64,000 bases of DNA. Source: Collybiopsis luxurians FD-317 M1 (Eukaryota; Basidiomycota; Agaricomycetes; Agaricales; Omphalotaceae). Each line of letters starts with the position of its first letter. Positions within the stretch are counted from its first letter, which is position 1. The stretch is from assembly GCA_000827265.1 (NCBI GenBank), contig KN834755.1, positions 1 through 64,000 of the forward strand. Reading direction: 5' to 3'. The translations under genes and the position numbers were made by a program. The notes under the pieces are model-generated. The model ran no database searches. It was not told the origin of the DNA and was given only the letters and a program-made list of their open reading frames with translations. Positions 19,867-30,174 of the stretch are shown piece after piece.

Positions 19867-22042
19867 ATGTTCAAAAGCATTCTTCCTTCAAAGAGGATCC
19901 CTTCCTCAGATTTTACCATGATCACTCCCCTAGCAGACGCTCCCAACGGCAAGGAAAACCAGCCCAGTTCGAGTTTCTTCGCTCAGCCATCGAAAAATGC
20001 AAAAGCAGGAGCGATGGGCTCCAACAAAGGCATGACTGACAAAAAGAAGCGTGGAGATACCAAAGGAAAGGACCAAACCCCAAACAGCGAGGAAATGAAC
20101 GAGGCTTTCGACCAGTTACTGGTAAGCTAGAAACTATCCTTGATTGAAGATCTACTCTTACAAAATTCAGGATGAGCTTCAAATTCCCTCTACACTGCGA
20201 CCTAAACTGGCTGGAATGGACTCCTCAGTTAAAGCAGCCATGTTAAAGTCATCTCAAGGAATGACGCTCAACATCAAATCCAACGTGCCTATTATACCTG
20301 AGGAGCCACTTACTCCTCGTCGAATGCCTTTGAGACGAACTCGAAGCACAGACACCTTGGACTCTCCTCGCCCGCCAAAGCCAGCTTTGGACTATGAATT
20401 ACGACCGCCAATGGCGCCTTTTGCAATGGGCGAACAATCTAACCGTTCTGCTTCTTCGTCTGGGTCTCCACGAAAATCTAGTCATTCCCGTGGGTTATCA
20501 CTTGGCACGGGTCTTATGTCCCGTAGTCAAGTTAATCTCCTTGGCAATGGTTCTACACTGGATCTCACCGCTCCGGGAAGCAAATTGACCAAAGAGAAGG
20601 GTGCAGCTGCGTCCTCGAAAATTATATCCCCGACCAAGTCAGTCAGCTTCTTGGCTGGCACTTCGAGTACAGATCTAGATATAGAGCAGGTGAAGAAGCT
20701 TAGACTACTTCTTCGCAATGAATCCGCTAGGTAAAGTGTTCACTTTCTGTATCAATCCGCCAGTCTGACATAGACGTAGTTGGACCGAGGAGTTTGTGCG
20801 CGCAGGGGGATATACCGCTCTTCTAACGCGATTGAATGAAATCTTGGAGGTTGAATGGAGGCAAGTCGCCACCTGATTGTTGATTGAACTCGAAAAGTAA
20901 ATTGTGACCCTGCAGGGAAGAACAGCATGACGACCAAATCCTACATGAGCTCTTACGATGCTTCAAAGCCTTTTCCACTTCTGCTGTCGGTTGTGTCGCC
21001 CTTCGAACCTCCAGCCCTACTCCATGGACCCAGCTTGTCAAGCTGCTGTACTCCGATAAAAAGCCGGGCGATGTTGCAACTCGTCAACTCATAGTCGAAC
21101 TATTGCATATCTTGTTTGACCTTTATCCCTCTTCAGCTCTTCCGTCTTCTGGTCGAACCCCACATCGTGAGGTTTGGGACAGCGATTCTTCTCCTTTGGG
21201 CTCTGGTCACCTCATCACTCTCCCTGCCCCTCATAAATCCTTCTTTGCCTTCATACGGTCTCTTCTGCTCACTCCTGCACCGCCCACTGCGGAGGCGCCT
21301 GCTTCCCCCCTTTCGCCCCATGAATTCATCGAGAACATTCATCGCCCCAGAATATACAAGACGTATCTGCAGGAGTTATCCGATGTCTGCCGTGACTACT
21401 TCTGGGTATTCTGTCATCCGAATAACACAATCTGGCTGTTGTCAGAGACAGATGAGGGCCGAGTTGAGAAGCCTCGTGCTCCAGGCGGTATGACGGGAGG
21501 TGTTGAATTTGAAGCCATGAACTACTTCGTAAGATTTTTCTGACTATTGGAGTAATTTTTGTTTTTGACATTTCTGCTCCGTAGACCACACATCTCAGGT
21601 TTATCAATGCTATTGCAAAGGCTGCCGCCGACCTTAATTTTCCCAAGGACCACGAGCTTTCTGCTCACAGATTCCACAGTGATATGTTCGCCTCAGGCTT
21701 TGAGCGACTAATTCTCGTATGTTCTATTGTATTCGAGGCTCACTATCTTTCTGAATACCTTCCCAGATTTCTCGCAAGGCTTCGACTACGTATTACCCCA
21801 CTCTCCACCTCGAACTTGCTCGCTATGTTGTCCTTGCAGGCCGTGCCCAATTCGAACTCCCTTGGACGTTGTCTAGACTAATTGGTCTGCCTCCCACGAA
21901 CTTGTGCAAGAACCCGCCCCCAACCTCATCCTCCGGCAGAAACACGCCAGCCACTCCATCTGGTAGACGGACAGCGCGAGGTTCGACTACCGCTCTCCCA
22001 TCCCAACCTGGAAGCCCATCTCGGAGGCCGCTCGCGAAATGA
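19867..22042 (+). CDS. formin GTPase-binding (Drf_GBD/FH3-like) armadillo-fold protein, no FH2 domain
   Basis: Six exons (19867-20121, 20171-20730, 20780-20860, 20916-21528, 21585-21716, 21767-22042) join in frame to 638 residues. The DELQIPSTLRPKLAGM segment and then LRLLLRNESARSWTEEFVRA, GGYTALLTRLNEIL, ELLRCFKAFSTSAVGC and TRQLIVELLHILFDLYP match the Rho-binding GBD and armadillo repeats of diaphanous-type formins. The C-terminus (Ser/Pro/Arg-rich, ending SRRPLAK) lacks the FH1 and FH2 actin-nucleating domains. The protein may therefore be a Rho effector or regulator rather than a nucleator. The third intron (20861-20915) uses a GC donor, AG|GCAAGT, and the only nearby GT alternative gives a stop. 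A RhoGAP gene lies 3 kb upstream. Confidence 0.87.
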
Positions 22043-22418
22043 AATTGAGACGGAATGTTGAGGATAATGGTCAACGATGCTGACGTTGTGAACGATCTCT
22101 GTTTATTATGACTGCCTCCATGTACTTTTACGACCATTTGTTTACTGTTCTCGCTCGCTCTCTGAATCTTTTCCTCCTCTTGCTATGCTACTTATGTTGT
22201 TTTTTTCTCTTTCCTTTTAGAGTATATGTTGGTTGCGTGCGTGGTCACCTACTGTCTATAGGAGTGTATGTACTTCATAGAATGTCTACCTCTTATATCA
22301 TAAAAGCTGTCGGCTTTCTGCAGATACGCGAATATTTAGTGACGTACGAGGTTTCTTTGATAGCTAGCTATGGTCTATGATTCAAAGTTTTTGCTAAAAC
22401 TCAATACAATTTTTACAA
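22043..22418. other. convergent intergenic region
   Basis: This holds the 3' ends of the GBD protein and GMC B genes. It is T-rich around 22160-22220 and shows no coding signal. Confidence 0.6.
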
Positions 22419-25090
22419 TTACAATCGAGATTTGAATTCCACTGAGTTGAATCCATACTCATCCTTCAACATTCCCGCCAATCGCTCCCCGACAGCAAAA
22501 CAAGCTCCCGCCTACGAAAAAGAGGCGTGAATGTCTGTGACATAGCACGATGAGATGGATAGGCGTACCGTGTGTCCGGACACAATATTAGGAAACACAG
22601 ATGCATCGCACAATCTCAATCCCTTGATTCCATACACTCGCAGCTTGGAATCTAACACGCCACCTTGCTCGAGCGGAGCCATTCTACAGGAACTTGTCGG
22701 GTGATACCTTGAAAAAAGTGAACAAGACAGTCAACTCTGTTGATGATGGAGATACTCACAGAGTCTCCAGCCTGTGGCGTACCATCTCCTCCAACTCCTC
22801 ATCGGTTTTCTTATCTGTAGACATATCAAGCGTAGCTGCGTCCTTTCCCTTATACTCCCAGTCAATGCGGGACGCGAGGGGTTCCGTTCGGGCGATTTTG
22901 AGACAGAGACGGCCGCCTCGGATAAGTTTGGCTACATCATCTTGAGATTGGAGGTAGCTATCAGGAGAGTGAGTACAGACATGCATAGCCAACGATACCG
23001 ATACTTACTTTGGTGAGATAGCGGGATGATCCCATGGGTTCTTTGATTTCAAGGTGATGCTTCCTCGACTTGCCGGCCTATATCAAAAGAGAACATCAAG
23101 ATGGATACACTCGCTCGACCGGAGGGGGGTCACAAACCGCAAAAGAACAGCATGGTACGCAACAGTAGGTACTTTCCAACCGACTCTCGCATGTTCCTTG
23201 TACGCCAGTGCTGTTGCGATGATCTCTAGATCGGGACTGTCTGAGCTCGAAGTAGTATCCTGAACTTTAACCTCTGGAGGGAATTCATTTGAAGGGAACA
23301 GAGCTGGGTCGTCGGATCTGCAGAAAGCTGCGGCTTCTGCCCACTGGTGATGTTCAAATTAATAAAAATAGAATACCAGTCGAGTGAGTAAATGAACCGA
23401 CATTATCGGCGAGTATCCCTTTCCGGCTCAGAAGATATTCGAAGCCTGCACCAGCGAAACGAAAGATATCGAGTGGTGAATGCGGTATCATAAACGAGGC
23501 GGCAGAGCCAGTTTTATCTGCGAAGTAAAAATCCACGACAGGGTGGTCTACGAGATTCGACCCAACGCCTGGAAGCTCGTGTACTATCGGTATATCGTGC
23601 TTCTCTAGCTGCTCTTTCGGACCGACGCCTGAGAGGAGTAGAAGCTGTGATAGAGTTCAAGAACACGCGTCTTCGAGCTGGGTAAGTTAACTTTACCTGG
23701 GGGGAATGAACAGTACCGGCACTATTATAGGCATTCACGTTACAGACTCAAGGTCGCAGAAAAAAAGGACTTACGAAATGATCACCTCCTTCTGAGCCCG
23801 CGCACGGTACCTCGGTCCATTCTGACTACTTGCAAACTCGACTGCCACTGCGCGAATATCCCCGTCTTTCTTGTCGAATAGAATCCTAGTCACTTGGGCG
23901 TAAATCGCAACTTTGAGATTCGGTCTCTTTAAAACCTCGCTCGTTAGATATGCGCTTTCGCTGGATACGCGTTCGAGTTTATCGTCGATATAGGTCACTA
24001 ATTTTACCGCTGTTACCAGTTAATCCTTGGTACTCATAAATTAATGGCTTACTGATCTGCACAGAATGGCTGTTAGTTTTATCGTATATTTAAGCGATGA
24101 TACATACTCTGTTCACCCCTCTACTGCCCGTAGGATGGTTAAAATCCGTACTGAAAGGTATTTTTAGATTTTGACAAGCTTCGATGAACGGCTGAGTAGA
24201 CGGTGGTACGAAATTGTGATAGCCAACTTCAACGGGACCTTGAGTTCCCTTTCCAGACATGTCAACGTTAGGCTGAGTAGGGTGGGACGTGTATTTTTCA
24301 AACTTTCGAAAGTCACTGGGTAAAAAGGAAGAGGTTACGACAAACAGCTGAATATAAGAATAGGTGCTTGAACGAACTGTTGGATATTATTCCATGCCCA
24401 GGTTTCATCGCCGGTGATAGCTGCCCACTCGTCAAAGTCGCCCGGTGAGCCATATTGGGCCCTGCGGAGAACGTATAAGAGAAAATCTGAAGAATATAAA
24501 CCGCACTGACATTTCTGCATTAATAGATGAACATCCTCCAAGCATCTTAGCTGAAAGAAATCGGTTTAGCACTCGATTTGGAGAAAAGCGAAGGGTTTCA
24601 AAACCTCTGGGCCAAAACAACCTTCTCCCTTTCGTTCGGTCATCCGGCTCGGTGTAAAATTGAAATACACGCTTTGCATCGTACCATAGCCTGGAGTAAG
24701 CTCCTGGGATACGTGTAAACAAGTGATAACCGCTACATTGAATGATATTCTAATGAGTCCCGAGTTGTTTGATTGGGGGCCATTAATGTGAACTTGACGC
24801 ACCTTCCGCCAGCTTCCAACAATAGGACGCGAACAGAGGGATCTTCACTCAAGCGCGAGGCTAGCACGCATCCCGAAGTTCCTGAATAACAGTTAATAGA
24901 GATGTCGTGATGATCTATGTTGAGTAACCGGAGGATTCGACCTACCTCCGCCAACGATGATTACGTCGAATATGTTCTCCGGTTTATACTTCAAATCATC
25001 ACTTTCAGACCGGGATATCGGCGTACGAGTGCCGACTTTGGAGAGGTTCGAAATGTAGTGCCGGGAGTTGGGATTGTGGAAGAGGGGCAT
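22419..25090 (-). CDS. GMC oxidoreductase B (paralog of GMC A)
   Basis: This is a second FAD-dependent GMC alcohol oxidoreductase with unknown substrate. The ATG at 25090 begins [20 protein letters not shown] and lacks the membrane helix of the paralog. [11 protein letters not shown] is joined by a GT-AG intron to [20 protein letters not shown]. Later segments are [56 protein letters not shown] with the catalytic His, and FPNIVSGHT with the second His. The last exon reads [18 protein letters not shown] and ends with a TAA at 22419-22421. Exon arrangement and spacing resemble gene A, which supports a duplication. Gene B encodes the GCVLASRL stretch without the extra intron seen in gene A. At least twelve introns are needed. 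No frameshift was noticed. Confidence 0.9.
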
Positions 25091-25751
25091 TGCAATTGGT
25101 GTTAATGTGCAAGAGACTAAGGGCTTGACTTGAAGATACTTTGGGTCTTATAAGATCTTATACAGTAGGTGGGAGTGCTCCGGTAGTTGAACCTTGTTAA
25201 CTGGTGGCTGTAAATTATCAGATGCAAAACGTCCAACTCTCTTATGTAGGCCCGTTCGGAAGGTACACGGTCACCTGTGTCCATTGATATCGGAGGCAGC
25301 TGTGACTTGGCACCGATCTGACGGAAGTTATTCAAAACAAATTAGCTGTTATTTATTGCCCGATTATTTGAACTGATACTGAGCGTATAATTTACTAAAT
25401 GGAGTGGCCAAATTACAATACGTGTTCCGGAGGATGGGAAGTATGACAGGGAAAATCTTGCAAAAGCGAGGAAAGACACAAGGTTCTACATAGCTTCGGA
25501 AGATAGATAGATAGATGGGTTGAGACGTGAGGATCCATGGGAATCGCGATATTGTATTAATTTTGGACGCAACAAAGTCCTGTGTGGCGCACCGCGAGTA
25601 AAAATACCCTGCATCATTCGGGTCGTCCGTCATCGTATAGTGATTCATTCTTACATTCAGCAATCATGCATATATTAAGAGTAGAATATAGCGTGCTATG
25701 ATCCAAGTAGAGTGCATCAATGCACCCAAAACTCCCTAGACCTCGAACTTT

Positions 25752-26149
25752 TTACTTGATCCATGAGAATTGGGTCAAGGCGTTCAGTTGACCACGGATA
25801 GGTGATTGGATTAGAGATGTATCGCGTGTACCGATGCAGTTGGACTCGGAGTAGAATTTACGATAGAGTCTGAAAGCATGGTACCCGAAACCGCATGACG
25901 TTCGCAAATGACGAATGGAGTTGATTACCTCTGAAGACCTGCAAGTACACATTGGGAACATCGAGGACCTGATTCGAAATATAGGTAATATAATCTTGAG
26001 TAGCCACTTTCACGGAAAGTTTTGACTTCCATATATGCTATTCCGCTTCTTTTCCCTGATGCGCTATCGCAAAGGACGAACGTCCGAACGTGTTGCGAAT
26101 TGCTCTCCAGGGATAGAACGAATTTCCGAGGGATATCCAGCTCGCGCAT
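25752..26149 (-). pseudogene. degraded coding remnant in repeat copy 1 (family not recognised)
   Basis: The minus strand reads RELDIPRKFVLSLES, then FVLCDSASGKRSGIAYMEVK and SGYSRLYYLYFESG, followed in another frame by RDTSLIQSPIRGQLNAL. Repeat copy 2 encodes the same segments at matching places (for example GVKTLRKSSYSKLYH and RDTSPVHSPVRGRLNA). Similar residues at matching positions suggest an old protein-coding sequence, but neither copy has a continuous gene structure. I do not recognise the family. Confidence 0.35.
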
Positions 26150-26385
26150 AAGTTACCTTTTTGAGAGAAAGTGGCCATCTCCGTGATTCTTGGATGGGAT
26201 CGCATAGTACGCATCGACTGTGTCCTACAAGGACTTAGTGGATCTGCCGTCGTGCAGCGGTGCAGAAAGGGGATTGGAAGATTGTTTACCACAATGAATG
26301 ATGCTTTCAGAAGACTGGGAGCTTTTTGATTTGAGCAAAGACCCTGAGGAGGCAAGACTATCCAGTCCACATTCAGAGAGACTTA

Positions 26386-26715
26386 CACCCAATGCCGCAG
26401 CTATTGTTCACAATCTTTGGTGCTACCAAACAAACAATTGTGAACAATCCTTTGGTAACTACCGGTGACCACCCTAAGATCAAGCAATATTGCAGGCAGT
26501 TCCCTAACATGTGGGAACTGTCTGCGACATTGCCAACAAATGGCTCTATCGGGGGGTCAGGTAGGTGGTTAGGTGGTTAGATGGTTAGATGGTTAGGGTT
26601 AGGGGTTAGGGGTTAGGTTAGGGTTTAGGGTAGTTACATCTGATCTTATCTATTTTAGGGTGGCCTCGACTGGTGCGACCAAAGGATTGAGCACAATATC
26701 TGTCGCAGGGGCTCA
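26386..26715. mobile_element. MITE-like insertion with degenerate terminal inverted repeats, carrying telomere-like DNA
   Basis: Relative to repeat copy 2, copy 1 has about 330 extra bases here. The extra DNA is flanked by GACTTA on both sides (26380-26385 and 26716-26721), a probable target-site duplication. The ends are related as inverted repeats: the left CTATTGTTCACAATC-TTTGG corresponds to the reverse complement of the right, ATATTGTGCTCAATCCTTTGG, over about 35 bp. Inner hairpins are present as well: TTGTTCACAAT/ATTGTGAACAA at 26404-26440 and AGTTCCC/GGGAACT at about 26499-26519. No transposase frame is present. Confidence 0.7.
26561..26632. repeat. interstitial telomere-like TTAGGG-family tract
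   Basis: About 70 bases consist of GGTTAGGT, GGTTAGAT, GGTTAGGG, TTAGGGG and TTTAGGG units in a row. TTAGGG is the telomere repeat of most filamentous fungi. The tract is degenerate, short, and lies inside the MITE-like insertion rather than at a chromosome end. Confidence 0.85.
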
Positions 26716-27129
26716 GACTTAAGGAGTTACCGGAGCTACTTATGTCAGAATTAATACTCTACGTATATGGTGAAAAACGGTGTCATTTGGGACAGGTCTG
26801 AGAGCCAACTACTTATCCTGCTAAAAAGTGATAGGCAACAATCCGTTCAATGATACTAGAGCTTGGATGCCTTCTCGTGGACAGTCCGAGGACTAGTTGA
26901 GAGGGCTTTGAATGTGTAGGTTATGCGATGTTACAGAAGAGCTGTTTCTGCAGGAAATCGTTCTTGGCCAGTTTTAAATTTGTACATTCAAGACGTCGAT
27001 GTATGCCACGCCAAAGGGTACGTATGTACGGTGAAATCAAGAAATCTATCGAAAAATTTACTCGTTCTTGGGGTACGATAGATACAAAAATCGATTGGCA
27101 GAAACGGTCAAGTTACAAGAGCTTACAAG

Positions 27130-28765
27130 TATGTTACATTATCGGTCAGGGGGGTGATGGGACGGAGTTACTATTGGAGTTGGAGTTTGGGTATAGCTCC
27201 ATATAAAATCGGAGCAACAGCCTATTGGAGAAAGATTCAGAGAGAGAGAGAGAGAGAAGATACTGAGTCCGGAGAGGACGTACGGGGATGGGAAGTATAG
27301 CGGTAATTTGAGGGAAAATCTTGCGAAAGTGAGGAAAGACACGATACGCTACATAGCTTTGAAAGAAAGATAGATAGATAGATAGATGGGTTGAGGCATG
27401 AGGTATCAATTATGGGCGCGCAGAACAAATTTCTCATCAAGCAAAATTCGAACAAAAGGGAAAATGCTGTGTGGCAGACCGCGAGGACAAAGTCGATGGA
27501 GTACTATATACTAGACTCAGAAGACTGGATTTGCTGCGTCACTCGGGTCCCCGTTCGTGTCGCATAGTGGCTCCTTTTTAGTGCAGCAATCATACATATT
27601 ATAAAAGTAGACCCTTATCCCGTACGATCCAAGTAGTATTCAACTACTTATGCATCCTCTAGGGATCCTCTAGGGGCACCCAAGCTCAACACGAATCAAT
27701 TTCGGCTTCGAATCTTTTGCTTGATCTGTGAGAAATTGAGCGTTCAATCGGCCACGGACGGGTGAATGAACTGGGGATGTATCGCGTGAGCTGATGTAGT
27801 TGGGGTAGAGTAAGTATATGAGAGAGTCTGTAAATACGGGGCATGAGGTTTTCAAAGAACGAATAAAGTTGAGCCCTCCTAAAAACATACAGCATGCACA
27901 CGTTTGAGAACCTCGAGAACTTGAATTAAAACTTGAGTGATATAATTTCGAGTAGCTACTTTTCCGGAGAGTTTTGACTCCCAAATACTCGTATGCTACT
28001 CTACTTCTCGTCCCCGGCGCGCTACCGCTAAGAATGAGCGTTCGAATGCGTTCCGAGAAGCTCTCCAGGAGGGGAACGCACTTTGGATGGGTGTCCAGTT
28101 CTCGTATACCTTTTAACGTTTTTTTTTTGGGACAGTGGCCCTTTCAGTGCGTCTTTGATGAGATCGAATAGGACTGTCCTACAAGGACTTTGTGGATCGG
28201 CTATCGGATGAGGCTTGTAGCGTTGCGGGTTGCGGAAAAGGGACCAGAAGATTGTTTTAGAGTCATAGTGAGAGGTCCTTCGAGAAGCGATGTATCATAT
28301 TGGGAGCTTTTCGGTTTTAGCAATGAACCCGAGGAAGGTAAAAAAGACTGTGGATAGTATCTAGTCAATGTCCAGAGGAACGAAAGGAGTCACTGAAGCT
28401 ATATTAGGACTCTTATGTGGAGATTGGCGGTGTCGTTTGCGGTTTGAGGCAGGCATGTGAGCCAAGAAAAAGTCAACTATCACTATCCGGGCTAGAGCGA
28501 AAAGGACGTATCCGGTAGTAGATGATATTAGGGCTTGAATGCCTTATCTTGGACAGTTTAGGACTGTGGAGAAGGGCTTTGCGTAGGTAGGTTATGTGAT
28601 GTTATGGAAGGGCTGTTTCTGGAGCAAATCCTTCTTGCCAGTGGTTAGTTTTACTATGAACTAACTGTCTGACGTTTATTTGAGACGCCGATCTGTGTAC
28701 CATGAAATCAAGAAACTTTGTGGAGGTGAATTTATTCGCACTTGAGTGTTAGCTTGGGTGGTCGA
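27130..28765. repeat. diverged repeat block, copy 2
   Basis: This is the second copy, about 1.63 kb, and lacks the MITE insertion. Its left part has AG and GATA microsatellites (about 27239-27256 and 27369-27386). Its right part ends with ATGAAATCAAGAAA and a GTATGTTAGATTGTAGATCGG stretch that matches the end of copy 1 near 27130-27150. It is followed directly by copy 3, so the copies lie head to tail. Confidence 0.85.
27670..28120 (-). pseudogene. degraded coding remnant in repeat copy 2 (family not recognised)
   Basis: The minus strand reads ELDTHPKCVPLLESFSERIR, then TLILSGSAPGTRSRVAYEY and GVKTLRKSSYSKLYH. It continues through SRDTSPVHSPVRGRLNA to a stop near 27670. Equivalent segments occur in copy 1. 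Stops in the upstream frames and the lack of any start exon suggest it is not functional. The residue pattern is protein-like, but I cannot name a family. Confidence 0.35.
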
Positions 28766-28784
28766 GTATGTTAGATTGTAGATC

Positions 28785-29215
28785 GGGGAGCGGTAGCGCA
28801 GGGTTACTAAAGTTTGGGTAGCTGCATATGAAATCAGAGCGTCAGTCTATTAGAGGAAGATCTAGAGGTAGAGAAGGAGGGAGCATTTGGAATGGAAGAT
28901 TATGTAGTATCATAGACATAGCTGATATCGAACTGGAGCCAAAGGGATCGCACGCAAATCCGGAGATCTAGAGGACGTACAGGTATGAGAACTTGCATGG
29001 CGGGAATCGAACAGAAAATCTAGTGAAAATGATGTTCAACATAGCTTTGAAAGATGAATAGTCAGATCGATGGAAGCTTGAGGCTTGAAGATGGGCCCTG
29101 GTAGTCGCAGAAGTGTATTGGTTTAGACGCACGGAACGGTTTCTCATGAAGTAACCTCCGTATCAAAAGGAAGTATGCTGTGTGGCGCACTGTTTCGCGG
29201 AATCGCACTGGGTAC
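28785..29215. repeat. diverged repeat block, partial copy 3
   Basis: This partial copy matches the left part of copies 1 and 2 only. It shares GTTTGGGTAGCTGCATAT-AAATC, GTATGAGAACTTGCATGG, ACATAGCTTTGAAAG, and GTGTGGCGCAC in the same order. It carries about 430 bp of the unit and then joins copy 4. Confidence 0.7.
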
Positions 29216-29224
29216 TAAGTATGA

Positions 29225-29425
29225 CGGATATAAAACGATTGGCAGAAACAGTCTAGTATAGATTATCGACCAAGAGGATGGAAACCAGATATTCTCTGGG
29301 GCATGGGGCCGTTATTGACATTTGGGTAATTGCAAAAAGATCCAGAGGTAGAGAAATTGGGACGAGAGTTTGGAATGGAAGTACATAGCTAGACAGATTG
29401 GGGTATCGATATTAGGACTACATCC
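29225..29425. repeat. diverged repeat block, partial copy 4
   Basis: CGATTGGCAGAAACAGTC (copy 1/2 junction counterpart near 27093), a GATTATCG-CCAAGAGG segment, CATTTGGGTAATTGCA and CCAGAGGTAGAGAA occur in the same order as at the junctions of the earlier copies. The copy fades after about 29425. Confidence 0.6.
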
Positions 29426-30174
29426 CCCATTGCATTGCAAATTTAGGTGGGGGATGAAGAGCAATCTCAGTGTCAGACCCAAAACGCGTCTGAATTGACC
29501 ATCTGTTCAAAGCCAAGAAATGGTATCGCTCGGTCATACAGACTCAGACCGATGAGAATTGATTCAAAGCTACAGAGATTATTTGGGTGGGAGAGATGGC
29601 AACAAAATATAGCTTTTAAGAGGCACAGGAATATTAACGACGGTTGGGGCTGGGGAACAAGATGGATAGTCGACAGAATGATGTGATCAACTTAATTAGG
29701 CCTGGCATTCTTATCAGAGAAGGCGGCTTATCAACGAAACAAGCAAGAGCGACATCCTGGGGAGATGATTCAGCGCCGGATACAGACTGTATTCAAAGCT
29801 ACTCCCAGCAAACTTGAAAGTATACCCTGGTTCGTAACGTGACGATAATTTAGCGAAGGTCTTGGGTTGGAAGAGTAAGTTTGGGGAATTCTGGTAGCGA
29901 GAAAAAGAATAACATTGCCCTGGAATGAGAATGGAACTGAAGAGTGTCAGATAGAGTTGGACCGAGCAAAGAGTATATGCCGCTGTGTAAGGACTTTCGA
30001 AGCCAAGTGATACCACGTGACTTTAGACGCCGGGGCAACTGAATTAAAATTTTAACGATCTACTCCAAAAATTTGTTGGGGCAAAACACGCTGGGGTTTG
30101 GTATATAAACTCGTTCCGCGCGTGCCCCTTGTCTATACCCCCCGTTGTCAGAGCATAAGCCGTCTTGCTCAACG
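29426..30174 (+). promoter_or_regulatory. upstream region of the fatty acid synthase gene
   Basis: No gene is seen. A TATA-like TATATAA lies at about 30102-30108, roughly 70 bp before the FAS start codon. A CACGTG E-box lies at 30014-30019. In yeast, FAS genes are controlled by bHLH factors binding a related element, so this E-box is a candidate activator site by inference only. Confidence 0.5.

Larger units (their letters stand above)
25364..27070. repeat. diverged repeat block, copy 1
   Basis: This is the first of at least four diverged copies. Shared anchors with copy 2 include GATACTGAG (25375 and 27259), a GATAGATA run followed by GGGTTGAG (about 25505 and 27370), GTGTGGC-ACCGCGAG (about 25583 and 27470), CTACAAGGACT (about 26226 and 28168), and GGTTATG-GATGTTA (about 26920 and 28595). 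Copy 1 is longer mainly because a 330-bp insertion lies at 26386-26715. No intact frame spans it. Confidence 0.85.

Noticed and set aside
16830..25090. A secondary-metabolite gene cluster built on the GMC oxidoreductases
   Set aside because: No synthase, terpene cyclase, P450 or transporter gene lies nearby, and the intervening gene is cytoskeletal.
26561..26632. Chromosome-fusion scar or true telomere
   Set aside because: The tract is only about 70 bp, degenerate, and contained within a MITE-like insertion flanked by GACTTA, so capture by an element is a simpler reading.
30145..30174. Upstream extension of the FAS start
   Set aside because: It would need a TTG start. The ATG at 30175 gives a normal N-terminus and sits about 70 bp after a TATA-like box.
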